In this document: positions 52,208 through 59,682 of the stretch, one piece after another
How positions within the stretch are numbered: the first letter of the stretch is position 1
How the letters are laid out: the number at the start of each line of letters is the position of its first letter
From: RGIG1681 sp045594425
GTDB lineage: Bacteria; Bacillota; Clostridia; Christensenellales; UBA1242
DNA: 64,000 bases
Reading direction: 5' to 3'
NCBI GenBank assembly: GCA_045594425.1
Contig: JAZNYK010000013.1
Coordinates: 124,001-188,000, forward strand
Notes under the pieces: generated by a model
What the model saw: the letters and a program-made list of their open reading frames with translations, nothing else
Databases searched by the model: none
What the model was told of the DNA's origin: nothing
Translations under genes and position numbers: made by a program

Positions 52208-52457
52208 CAAGTTGTTAAAGTTAAAAAAGAATAAGTTTTTATTTGTAATTGCCATTGTTTTTGCCGTTGTTGTTTTGTTTGATATTTTTGCTGTGATTTT
52301 CAATGTTATTCAAATTGCGGCAATGTCGTCAAATCCTGTAAATTTTACAGGAGCAATGATTCCAATTAATATTATTGCAATTTCACTTAATCTGGCTTTT
52401 GTTATTTTGGTAGTGGTTTATTTGGTGTTAAGAAAAACTAAAGAAAATGTTTTGTAA
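52200..52457 (+). CDS. Small two-helix membrane protein ending the operon
   Basis: An 85-aa protein. A basic N-terminus (SKLLKLKKNK) is followed by two hydrophobic segments (about 12-35 and 52-76) and a KKTKENVL tail. The GTG start at 52200-52202 overlaps the stop of the surface-protein gene, so expression depends on it. Not recognised as a family. Confidence 0.6.
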   Translation: MISKLLKLKKNKFLFVIAIVFAVVVLFDIFAVIFNVIQIAAMSSNPVNFTGAMIPINIIAISLNLAFVILVVVYLVLRKTKENVL

Positions 52458-52515
52458 AAAACAAATAATAAATTAAAAAAATGAAGAATAAAATGTTTTA
52501 TGCCGTATGTTTCAA

Positions 52516-52545
52516 TTGACTAAATTTGTCAAAAAAATGTATAAT
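52516..52545 (+). promoter_or_regulatory. Promoter of the HAD-rubrerythrin pair
   Basis: TTGACT (52516-52521), an 18-nt spacer and TATAAT (52540-52545). Confidence 0.7.
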
Positions 52546-52561
52546 AAATTCGGAGATAATT

Positions 52562-53152
52562 ATGAAAGGTTACGATTTTGATAAAACCATCTACAAAAAA
52601 GATAGTTCAACAGAATTTTTTGTTTATATGATTTTTTCAAGACCATATTTGCTTTTGTTTGCGCCATGGTTCTTGATTATCCTTGCGCTTTATGGCATGA
52701 AACTTATTAGCAAAAAAAGAACTAAAGAATGTTTATTTTTCTTTGTCCCTTGGCACTCTAACATTGAAAGAATTGTTGACAAGTTCTGGGCAAGAAATGC
52801 TAACAAAATTCAAGATTGGTATGCTGTTCAAAAACAAGCAGATGACATAGTTATTTCTGCATCTTTAAGTTTTATCATCAAACCAGTTATGGATGTTTTG
52901 AACATTAAAAACTGGATTGCAACAAACTATAGCGTTAAAACCGGAAAGATTTATGGTGATAATTGTTATGGCGAAGCAAAAAAGGTTGAATTTGAAAGAC
53001 TTTATAAAGACCAAAAACTTGAAGCATTCTATTCAGATTCGTTGAGTGATTTGCCTATGATGAAGTATGCTGAAAAGGCTTATTTGGTTGAAGGTGAAAA
53101 AGTTACAGAAATTAATGCAAAAGAATATAACGATAAAGGAGAAAAACAATGA
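52562..53152 (+). CDS. HAD-family phosphatase (subfamily IB-like)
   Basis: A 196-aa protein. Motif I is YDFDKTIY (residues 4-11; two catalytic Asp). A hydrophobic, possibly membrane-associated segment (about 20-45) follows, then VISASLSF (motif II region), and YGDNCYGEAKK and SDSLSDLPMM (motif IV). This resembles HAD-IB phosphatases such as phosphoserine or phosphatidylglycerophosphate-type enzymes; the substrate is unknown. The ATG at 52562 follows CGGAGAT; a longer frame from 52526 begins inside the promoter. Its TGA stop overlaps the rubrerythrin ATG (ATGA). Confidence 0.8.
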   Translation: MKGYDFDKTIYKKDSSTEFFVYMIFSRPYLLLFAPWFLIILALYGMKLISKKRTKECLFFFVPWHSNIERIVDKFWARNANKIQDWYAVQKQADDIVISASLSFIIKPVMDVLNIKNWIATNYSVKTGKIYGDNCYGEAKKVEFERLYKDQKLEAFYSDSLSDLPMMKYAEKAYLVEGEKVTEINAKEYNDKGEKQ

Positions 53153-53694
53153 AAGAATTAAAAGGAACACAAACAGAAAAGAATTTGCATGAAGCATTTG
53201 CTGGTGAATCTATGGCAAGAAACAAATACACATATTTTGCAAGCAAAGCAAAAAAAGAAGGCTATGAACAAATTGCAGCATTATTTTTAGAAACTGCTGA
53301 AAATGAAAAAGAACACGCAAAAATGTGGTTCAAGTATCTTGAAGGTGGCGAAGTTAAATCTACTGCTGAAAACTTGAAGGCTGCGGCGGAAGGTGAAAAT
53401 TATGAATGGACAGATATGTATGCTGAATTTGCTAGAGTTGCAGAAGAAGAAGGTTTTCCAGAAATCGCTGCAAAATTTAGACTTGTTGGTGAAGTTGAAA
53501 AACATCATGAAGAAAGATATTTGAAACTTTTGGAAAATGTTAAAGAAGGCAAAGTGTTCACAAAAGACACAGGCATTGTTATTTGGAAATGTAGAAACTG
53601 CGGACACATTCACATTGGTGAAAAGGCTCCTCAAATCTGCCCAACTTGTGCTCATCCACAATCATATTTTGAAGTTAATGCAGAAAATTATTAA
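53149..53694 (+). CDS. rbr: Rubrerythrin
   Basis: A 181-aa non-haem iron protein that reduces hydrogen peroxide in anaerobes. The N-terminal ferritin-like four-helix domain carries the di-iron ligands (EAFAGESMARNKY, LETAENEKEHAKM, FPEIAAKFRLVGEVEKHHEER). The C-terminal rubredoxin domain has two Cys pairs (CRNCGHI and CPTCAHP). Its presence fits an anaerobic host exposed to oxygen. It is translated together with the HAD gene (4-nt overlap), with AAGGAG upstream. Confidence 0.96.
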   Translation: MKELKGTQTEKNLHEAFAGESMARNKYTYFASKAKKEGYEQIAALFLETAENEKEHAKMWFKYLEGGEVKSTAENLKAAAEGENYEWTDMYAEFARVAEEEGFPEIAAKFRLVGEVEKHHEERYLKLLENVKEGKVFTKDTGIVIWKCRNCGHIHIGEKAPQICPTCAHPQSYFEVNAENY

Positions 53695-53700
53695 TAAGCA

Positions 53701-53735
53701 AAAAATCAAGGCAATAAGCCTTGATTTTTCTTTTG
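53701..53735 (+). terminator. Terminator after rubrerythrin
   Basis: AAAAATCAAGG/CCTTGATTTTT perfect stem with a 7-nt loop. Confidence 0.85.
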
Positions 53736-53755
53736 TAAATGAAAATAGATAAAAT

Positions 53756-53785
53756 AAAAGCACTCGCAAACATGAGTGCTTTTTA
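53756..53785 (-). terminator. Terminator after the XRE regulator gene
   Basis: AAGCACTC/GAGTGCTT stem with flanking A/T runs, at the minus-strand stop. Confidence 0.75.
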
Positions 53786-54028
53786 TTCTAATTCTAAATT
53801 TTCTACTAAGAAAGATGTGTCATTTATAAATTCAGATGCGGTCATTCCCAAACCATTAGCAATTAAAATGATGGTTTTTAAAGTTATTCCTTTTGTTCGT
53901 TTTTGCATAATGCTTTTTATTGTGGGAAAAGGAACGCCACTAAGTTGTGCGAGTTTATATTGAGTTATGTCTTTTTCACCCAAATATTTGCAGATTCTAT
54001 CTACAACAACGTCATTTAATGTTTTCAT
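53783..54028 (-). CDS. XRE-family HTH regulator
   Basis: An 81-aa protein that is essentially a single Cro/CI-type helix-turn-helix: ITQYKLAQLSGVPFPTIKSIMQ (about residues 21-42), with the recognition helix at PFPTIKSI, followed by KTIILIANGLGM and an acidic C-terminal tail. It has no ligand domain. A weak AAGG SD lies before the ATG at 54026-54028. It is divergent from the PH-like gene, and the shared control region holds an inverted repeat around the -35 box of that gene. Confidence 0.88.
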   Translation of the reverse strand: MKTLNDVVVDRICKYLGEKDITQYKLAQLSGVPFPTIKSIMQKRTKGITLKTIILIANGLGMTASEFINDTSFLVENLELE

Positions 54029-54087
54029 ATTCTAACCTTATTTTGTGTTTCTTATAACAAAATATTACATTATTCGACAAAGGAATG

Positions 54088-54129
54088 TAGGATTATATAT
54101 CATTCTTTTTGGGTTGACACAAAATCCTA
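54088..54129. promoter_or_regulatory. Candidate operator for the XRE regulator
   Basis: TAGGATT (54088-54094) and AATCCTA (54123-54129) are exact inverted copies, 28 nt apart, and bracket the -35 box of the divergent plus-strand gene. Binding by the adjacent XRE protein is inferred from position only. Confidence 0.35.
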
Positions 54130-54142
54130 ATTATTTTATAAT
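54114..54142 (+). promoter_or_regulatory. Perfect sigma-A promoter of the PH-like gene
   Basis: TTGACA (54114-54119), a 17-nt spacer and TATAAT (54137-54142); both hexamers match consensus. Confidence 0.85.
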
Positions 54143-54253
54143 GAGATTATGTATCATCTTATTATTTAAGTTTATTAGGTGATTTTGTTCGCGAAATTTA
54201 CAAGTTATTTAATGAGCATATAAGATGTGAATATAATTTCAAAGGAGAAAAGT

Positions 54254-54784
54254 ATGGAATATTATGATTTAGCGGAGGATGAGTTTGTTCTTTACAAAGG
54301 TTTTGTCTGGTTAAAAAACAAAAAGGATATAACCGAGATTATTTTGACAAATATAAATTTTGTATTAATCACAAAAATTAAGAAATTGTTTGGAAAAGAA
54401 GATGTTATTGTTGATGTTTATCCAACTGAAAAAATAAAATACTATAAAGGAGAACCTCAAGTTATTAAAAATGGAAAAATTGTTGCTTTGTATTTTTTGC
54501 ATGATGAAACAGAATTTATGTTTGAGTCAAGAAATGAATGTGGAAAGTTTATGAATTCAGCATTAAAGTTGTTGACGAATAAAAACAAATTTGAAAGAGG
54601 TGTGGATAAAACAAAAGCAGCAATAAAGTGTGTGGATAATTCTTTAGGTGTTGATAGCGTTGAAATTGTAAAAACGGGTGCCAAGGTTGCTTTTATGAAT
54701 AAAACAGCAATTGGAAACAGCGCAGTAAAAACTGTTGGTGCAATTAAATCACTTGGATTTGGAAGAAAGAAAAATGACAAATAA
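54254..54784 (+). CDS. Hypothetical protein with PH/GRAM-like N-terminus
   Basis: A 176-aa soluble protein. Residues 8-100 have the strand pattern of a bacterial PH- or GRAM-like domain (VLYKGFVWLKN, IILTNINFVLITK, KIVALYFLHDETEFMFESR). The rest is a basic helical tail. The ATG at 54254 follows AAAGGAG at 7 nt; a 27-nt longer frame would include that SD. It has a perfect promoter and is divergent from the XRE regulator gene, which probably controls it. Function unknown. Confidence 0.6.
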   Translation: MEYYDLAEDEFVLYKGFVWLKNKKDITEIILTNINFVLITKIKKLFGKEDVIVDVYPTEKIKYYKGEPQVIKNGKIVALYFLHDETEFMFESRNECGKFMNSALKLLTNKNKFERGVDKTKAAIKCVDNSLGVDSVEIVKTGAKVAFMNKTAIGNSAVKTVGAIKSLGFGRKKNDK

Positions 54785-54820
54785 AAAAGAGTTTTATCTG
54801 AATTGATAAAACTCTTTTTT
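54785..54820. terminator. Bidirectional terminator
   Basis: AAAGAGTTTTATC/GATAAAACTCTTT long perfect stem, between the convergent PH-like gene and tmk. Confidence 0.85.
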
Positions 54821-55513
54821 TTATTCGGCTTGTTGTTTGTTTAAAAACTCAATTGCTACGGTCATGATTTCTTTGTGGATTTCTTCGATTGATTTGATGT
54901 TGTTTTGTTTGTCAACACAGTGAATGATGTTCCAACCTAGTTGTTTTGCTAAAGATAATCCATTGTTATATGATTTTGTCATATAGGATGTGTCTTCTTC
55001 GTGAATATCTTTGCTTTCACCAGTTTTATATTCGGCTCTTGCTCTTGCGAGTTCCAAACTTTTTTCAACAGGCATTTCAATAAAGAAAATTAAATCTGGT
55101 TTTGGAAGCCCAAGAGTGTCATATTCCAAATGTTCTTCCCAAGCAATAAACTTAAGTTTGTCTTCCATGTCATCAATTTTTGAGCATTGGTGAATAAAGT
55201 TTGACTGAACATATCTGTCAAATAAAATGATTTTGCCCTCGTTATAATGGTTTTCAAGTGACTTTTTATAAGTGCACATTCTGTCTACTGCATAAAGAAC
55301 AGATGCTTGATAAGCGTCAAGCGATGATGAGTCTTTTCCGAACTCGCCAGCCAAATACATTTTTACTGGTGCAGATGACTCGCTATCATAGTTTGGAAAT
55401 GCTTGGTCAACAACGTCATATCCTAAATCTTTTAAATCGTTTAAAAGAAGTTGTTGTTGAGTGTGTTTGCCAGAACCATCGGTTCCTTCAATTGAAATAA
55501 TTAAACCTTTCAT
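54821..55513 (-). CDS. tmk: Thymidylate kinase
   Basis: A 230-aa enzyme that phosphorylates dTMP to dTDP. The P-loop is GTDGSGKHTQ (residues 9-18; His where the family usually has Ser or Thr before Thr). The DRYVQSNF motif (about 99-106) carries the DRY/H substrate residues, and the LID region is RARAEYKTGESKD. Its length is slightly above the usual 205-215. AAGGAG precedes the ATG at 55511-55513. It is transcribed alone. Confidence 0.9.
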   Translation of the reverse strand: MKGLIISIEGTDGSGKHTQQQLLLNDLKDLGYDVVDQAFPNYDSESSAPVKMYLAGEFGKDSSSLDAYQASVLYAVDRMCTYKKSLENHYNEGKIILFDRYVQSNFIHQCSKIDDMEDKLKFIAWEEHLEYDTLGLPKPDLIFFIEMPVEKSLELARARAEYKTGESKDIHEEDTSYMTKSYNNGLSLAKQLGWNIIHCVDKQNNIKSIEEIHKEIMTVAIEFLNKQQAE

Positions 55514-55600
55514 TATAAGTCTCCTTTGTTATCTTTAATTTTAATGATTTAATAGTCTTATGTAAATTGTTATTGATAAACAAAAATAATTTGTTGAAAT

Positions 55601-55658
55601 TTGACAAATTAATAGTATTTGACAACTTATGTATTGACAAGGTTATTTTTTTTTGACA
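55601..55658 (+). repeat. Four TTGACAA direct repeats upstream of the SDR gene
   Basis: TTGACAA occurs at 55601, 55619, 55634 and 55653 (start-to-start distances 18, 15 and 19 nt) within 60 nt. The last copy has a suitable -10 box. The others have none at normal spacing, so they look more like binding sites or duplicated -35 elements than independent promoters. Confidence 0.6.
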
Positions 55659-55682
55659 ACACCATTAAAAATATTTTATATT
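55653..55682 (+). promoter_or_regulatory. Promoter of the SDR gene
   Basis: TTGACA (55653-55658), an 18-nt spacer and TATATT (55677-55682), about 50 nt before the ATG. Confidence 0.55.
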
Positions 55683-55735
55683 TGATGTGTAGTTTAAACA
55701 CTATGTAAAACATTAAAATTTAGGGAGGACAATTT

Positions 55736-56494
55736 ATGTTCAATTACAAAGGCAGAGTTGTTGTTGTTACTGGGGCTTCAAGTGGCCTTGGAAAACAAAT
55801 GGCAATTGCTTATGCACAACAAGGTGCAGACCTTGCAATTCTTGCAAGACGTGTTGAAAAGTTAGAAGAACTTTCAAAACAAATCAAAAAATTAGGTTCA
55901 AAATGTGTAGCAATTAAATGTGATGTTACAAACGTTCAAGATATTGAAAACGCTAAAAACATTGTTGCTAAAGAATTTGGCAAGGTTGACGTTCTTGTTA
56001 ACTGTGCTGGTTCAGCAAAAAATAATGGTGTGTTGGCCATGACAGATGAAGAATGGCAATTCACTATTGACACAGACCTTTCAAGTGTGTTTTATGTAAC
56101 ACGTGCATTTGCAGGTATGATGAAAGAGAAAAAATACGGAAGAATTATCAACATTGCTTCAATGTATGGTTTGGTAGGAAACACTGCAATTGATACAGTT
56201 GCATATCATGCATCAAAAGGTGGTGTTGTTAACTTTACAAGAGCGGTTGCTGCAGAACTTGCAAAATACAATATCACTTGCAATGCAATTTGCCCAGGAT
56301 ATTTTGCAACGGAACTTACTGTTGACACATTAAACACAGAATCATTTACAAACTATATGAAGGCAACTGTTCCTCTTGGCAGATATGGTAAAGAAGGTGA
56401 ACTTAATGCGGGTGCTATCTTCCTTGGAAGTGAAGAAGCAAGTTATGTTACTGGTGTTATTCTTCCAATCGATGGTGGATACACTGCTGTTTAA
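55736..56494 (+). CDS. Short-chain dehydrogenase/reductase (gluconate 5-dehydrogenase/FabG-like)
   Basis: A 252-aa classical SDR. The NAD(P) motif TGASSGLG is at residues 12-19 and NCAGS at about 88-92. The catalytic residues are Ser (INIASMYG), Tyr and Lys (AYHASKGG, YxxxK). CPGYFATELT follows the active site. The ASMYGLVGN and AYHASKGGVVN wording resembles gluconate 5-dehydrogenases more than FabG, but keto-substrate specificity cannot be fixed by eye. GGGAGG precedes the ATG. The control region carries four TTGACAA repeats. Confidence 0.88.
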   Translation: MFNYKGRVVVVTGASSGLGKQMAIAYAQQGADLAILARRVEKLEELSKQIKKLGSKCVAIKCDVTNVQDIENAKNIVAKEFGKVDVLVNCAGSAKNNGVLAMTDEEWQFTIDTDLSSVFYVTRAFAGMMKEKKYGRIINIASMYGLVGNTAIDTVAYHASKGGVVNFTRAVAAELAKYNITCNAICPGYFATELTVDTLNTESFTNYMKATVPLGRYGKEGELNAGAIFLGSEEASYVTGVILPIDGGYTAV

Positions 56495-56501
56495 CAAAAA
56501 T

Positions 56502-56530
56502 AAAAATATAGGCGTTTGCCTATATTTTTT
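56502..56530. terminator. Bidirectional terminator
   Basis: AAAATATAGGC/GCCTATATTTT perfect stem with a GTTT loop, between convergent genes. Confidence 0.85.
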
Positions 56531-57335
56531 TTGTGCTTAAATTTTTTAAGTTTTCATAAATTTCAGATAAATGAACAATTTTTACACCCATATTTTCAAT
56601 TAGTGGGGCAGTGTCAACAATGGCATTTGCAGTATTTTCACCACCTTCTGCACCAACATGACCAATGACAATTGCATAACCTTTTTCAAGTGCAAGGTTT
56701 GCACCCTCAATTAGTCTGTTTTGAACTCCACTATATGTTTTGTTCTTATTTGGCTCTAAAAACACATCACGACCAAGATAAATTGACTTCGTTTCAGTGC
56801 AAGCCTTTTCAGTGGCATCTGTTTCAATTGTTCGACTATCCAAAAAATAAAGACCGTTTTGGTTTGCATAGTTATAAATCGCGGACATTATTTGTTTGTT
56901 TTGGCTTACGCCGGAACCAATGTGAATGTTAAACCCTTTAACGTTTGGCAATGAAGCAAAACAATCTTTTAGTTTTTTTATTGCAGTTTCTGGCGAGTCT
57001 GTGTTTTTTATATAGATGGGACCATACCAGTCTTCTGGCAAACAAACATGGCTTTCCATTGGCATATGTAAAATAAGTTCATGACCGCCGTTTGTGATTA
57101 GTTGTCTGTTGAATTCAGTGTTGTCAACATTTGGAATAAGTGCACAAGTTAGTGGAACATTTGAACACATTAACTTTTCCACACCACTTTGGTCGTAACT
57201 TCCAAAATCATCAATAACAATTGCAAGCAGTGGTTCAGTTTTTTGTTCTTTTGCATAAGTGGTTTTGAGAGTGCTTGTTTGAGATATGTTTAAAATTAAT
57301 AAAAATGATACAATTAAAAATAAAATCTTTTTCAT
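56520..57335 (-). CDS. YibQ-like divergent polysaccharide deacetylase, secreted
   Basis: A 271-aa exported protein with a signal peptide (MKKILFLIVSFLLIL, about residues 1-26). The LAIVIDDFGSYDQSG (about 38-52), ELILHMPMES, FNIHIGSG, YFLDSRTI and IVIGHVGAEG segments match the divergent polysaccharide deacetylase (YibQ/DUF610) family. That family has a NodB-like fold, usually tied to cell envelope or morphology. The ATG at 57333-57335 is taken because it begins the signal peptide; no SD is seen, and a longer in-frame GTG start at 57407 would overlap the recD2 promoter region. Confidence 0.85.
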   Translation of the reverse strand: MKKILFLIVSFLLILNISQTSTLKTTYAKEQKTEPLLAIVIDDFGSYDQSGVEKLMCSNVPLTCALIPNVDNTEFNRQLITNGGHELILHMPMESHVCLPEDWYGPIYIKNTDSPETAIKKLKDCFASLPNVKGFNIHIGSGVSQNKQIMSAIYNYANQNGLYFLDSRTIETDATEKACTETKSIYLGRDVFLEPNKNKTYSGVQNRLIEGANLALEKGYAIVIGHVGAEGGENTANAIVDTAPLIENMGVKIVHLSEIYENLKNLSTKKI

Positions 57336-57392
57336 AAGTTTAGTGTTTGCAAAACAAGTCAAATTATTTACGCAATCAAATAAGATTAAAAA

Positions 57393-57420
57393 TTGACTTT
57401 TTTGCACTTGGTGGTATAGT
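57393..57420 (+). promoter_or_regulatory. Promoter placing the start point at the recD2 ATG
   Basis: TTGACT (57393-57398), a 16-nt spacer and TATAGT (57415-57420), ending 8 nt before ATG; there is no SD. Confidence 0.6.
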
Positions 57421-57428
57421 ATTATTAT

Positions 57429-59654
57429 ATGAAATTAACAGGAACAATCGAAAGTGTGGTTTACAGAAACAGCGAGAATGGTTACACCGTTCTTGATGTT
57501 TTTTCGCATGGTGAAATTATCACAGTTTCGGGAAAGTTTCCAATAGTTGGCATTGGTGAGGCTTTAGAACTTGAAGGAGAATTTAAAATCAATCCAAGAT
57601 ATGGCGAACAATTTGTTGCTGAACACGTTAGGGTTGACAAGCCAAACGATGAAAAAGCCATTGAAAAATATCTTTCTTGCGGACTAATTTCTGGGGTTGG
57701 TGAAGTAACAGCCAGAAACATTGTTAAAAGATTTGGTCAAGAAACCTTAAAAGTGATTGATGAAGAACCTGAAAAACTTGCTAGCATTAAAGGAATCAGC
57801 ATAAAGAAGGCAAATGAAATTCACAATACTTATCAAGATATCAAAAAAATGCAAGAAGCCGTTATGTTTTTACAGAAATATGATATTTCTATAAACATGG
57901 CAGTAAAGATTTATAATAAATATAAATCAAAAACTGAAGAGGTTTTGCAAAGCAATCCTTATAAATTGGTTGAAGATATTGATGGCATTGGGTTTAAAAC
58001 GGCAGATAAAATTGCTATCAAATTGGGTGTTTCGTTTGATAGTGATGTGAGAATAAAAGCAGGCGTTCTTTTTGCGCTTGGTGAAATAGCAGAAAAACAA
58101 GGTTCAACAGTTGCGGGTTTTGATGAAGTTAAAGCCACAGCCCTTGAAGTTCTTGAACTTGACGGAACTTACGCAGAGCGTATTGAAGATGCCATTGTTG
58201 ATTTGGAAATAACTGGTGCTATTAAAAAAGTTGTTCATAACGAAACGGATTCACTTGCAATTTCAAAGTATTATTCAATGGAAGATTACATATCAAAAAA
58301 ACTTGTAAATTTATGCATGAATTCAGATGTTGCAAAACTTGGCAGTGATAAAGAAATTGAACAGTATGAGATTTTGAATAACATAAAACTTCACGAAAAT
58401 CAAAAAGAGGCGGTCCTTGCAGGAACAAGTGAAGGGGTTGTTGTTATCACGGGGGGTCCAGGAACGGGAAAAACAACCATAATAAAAGGCATTTTAAAAA
58501 TACTAAAAAATGCAAGGCTTAAGTGTATGCTTATGGCTCCAACAGGCAGAGCAGCCAAAAGACTTGAAGAACAAACGGGCGAACAAGCAAGCACTATCCA
58601 TAGAGCACTCGAAGCAAACTTTGCAAAAAACAGCAGAGGGTTTGTTAAAAACGAAACTAATCCACTTGAAACAGATGTTGTTATTATTGATGAAGTTTCA
58701 ATGCTTGATGTCTTTTTGATGAGCAGTTTGCTAAAAGCAATTAATTTTGGAACAAGATTAATTTTGGTGGGTGACAAAGACCAACTTCCTAGTGTTGGTG
58801 CGGGAAACGTGTTGGCTGATATTATTGCTTCAGATGTTTTTAAAGTTGTTGAACTTACACAAATTTATAGGCAGAGTGAAGATTCAATGATTGCACAAAA
58901 TGCACATAGAATCAATAACTCTGAAATGCCAGACTTGAAGGTTAAGTCAAGTGACTTTTTCTATAGTTCAACACATGAGCCGCAACTTGTTGCAAATGAA
59001 ATTGTTTCATTAATTTCAGAGCGTATGCCAAAATATTTTAAGGATATAACAAGTGATGATATTCAAGTTATTGCTCCTATGAAGGCTGGTGTTGCCGGTG
59101 TTGACAATTTGAATGTGTTAATTCAAGAAAAACTTAATCCAAAGTCACCAGAAAAGAAGCAAATTGAACTGCATAAGCGAATTTTTAGGGTTGGCGACAG
59201 AGTTATGCAGATTGTTAATAATTATGACCGAGAATGGGAAAAATACACCTCGTTTGGATATGCAACTTATGGAAGTGGTGTGTTTAATGGTGACATGGGT
59301 TATGTTGATGATATATACACCGAAATCAATGAAGTTTATGTGACTTTTGATGACGGCAGAAGGGCGTGCTATTCATATGCTGAACTTGAAGAAATTGTGT
59401 TATCTTATGCAATAACAATACATAAAAGTCAAGGAAGTGAATTTCCTGCAGTTATTATTCCTATCATGGGTGGAAGTCCGCTTTTGATGAATAAAAATCT
59501 TTTATACACAGCAGTTACTCGTGCAAAAAAGATGGTTGTTCTCATAGGAAAATCTTCAAATATTTTCTATATGGTTAACAATAAATCTTCTGCAATAAGA
59601 AACACTATGCTTAAAAGTTTGCTTGAAAAAAATGTTAATATATTAGCAAAATAA
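57429..59654 (+). CDS. recD2: RecD2-type DNA helicase
   Basis: A 741-aa SF1B 5'-3' helicase. An N-terminal OB-like domain (1-80) and HhH repeats (about 85-215, including KYLSCGLISGVGEVTA and DGIGFKTADKIA) mark the RecD2 type that works without RecBC. Walker A is GGPGTGKTT (about 341-349), Walker B VIIDEVSMLD (about 418-427), with QIYRQSEDSMIAQNAH and a C-terminal AYAITIHKSQGSEF and YTAVTRAKK. It probably acts in DNA repair. The ATG lacks an SD; the -10 box ends 8 nt upstream, so the mRNA is probably leaderless. Confidence 0.94.
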   Translation: MKLTGTIESVVYRNSENGYTVLDVFSHGEIITVSGKFPIVGIGEALELEGEFKINPRYGEQFVAEHVRVDKPNDEKAIEKYLSCGLISGVGEVTARNIVKRFGQETLKVIDEEPEKLASIKGISIKKANEIHNTYQDIKKMQEAVMFLQKYDISINMAVKIYNKYKSKTEEVLQSNPYKLVEDIDGIGFKTADKIAIKLGVSFDSDVRIKAGVLFALGEIAEKQGSTVAGFDEVKATALEVLELDGTYAERIEDAIVDLEITGAIKKVVHNETDSLAISKYYSMEDYISKKLVNLCMNSDVAKLGSDKEIEQYEILNNIKLHENQKEAVLAGTSEGVVVITGGPGTGKTTIIKGILKILKNARLKCMLMAPTGRAAKRLEEQTGEQASTIHRALEANFAKNSRGFVKNETNPLETDVVIIDEVSMLDVFLMSSLLKAINFGTRLILVGDKDQLPSVGAGNVLADIIASDVFKVVELTQIYRQSEDSMIAQNAHRINNSEMPDLKVKSSDFFYSSTHEPQLVANEIVSLISERMPKYFKDITSDDIQVIAPMKAGVAGVDNLNVLIQEKLNPKSPEKKQIELHKRIFRVGDRVMQIVNNYDREWEKYTSFGYATYGSGVFNGDMGYVDDIYTEINEVYVTFDDGRRACYSYAELEEIVLSYAITIHKSQGSEFPAVIIPIMGGSPLLMNKNLLYTAVTRAKKMVVLIGKSSNIFYMVNNKSSAIRNTMLKSLLEKNVNILAK

Positions 59655-59682
59655 AACACAGGAACTATTCCTGTGTTTTTTG
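59652..59682. terminator. Bidirectional terminator
   Basis: AAAACACAGGAA/TTCCTGTGTTTT perfect stem with a CTA loop; it overlaps the stop of the convergent minus-strand gene. Confidence 0.85.

Noticed and set aside
57336..57407. Longer N-terminus for the YibQ-like protein starting at GTG 57407
   Set aside because: It would put 24 residues before a clear signal peptide and has no SD; the internal ATG at 57335 starts the signal peptide directly.
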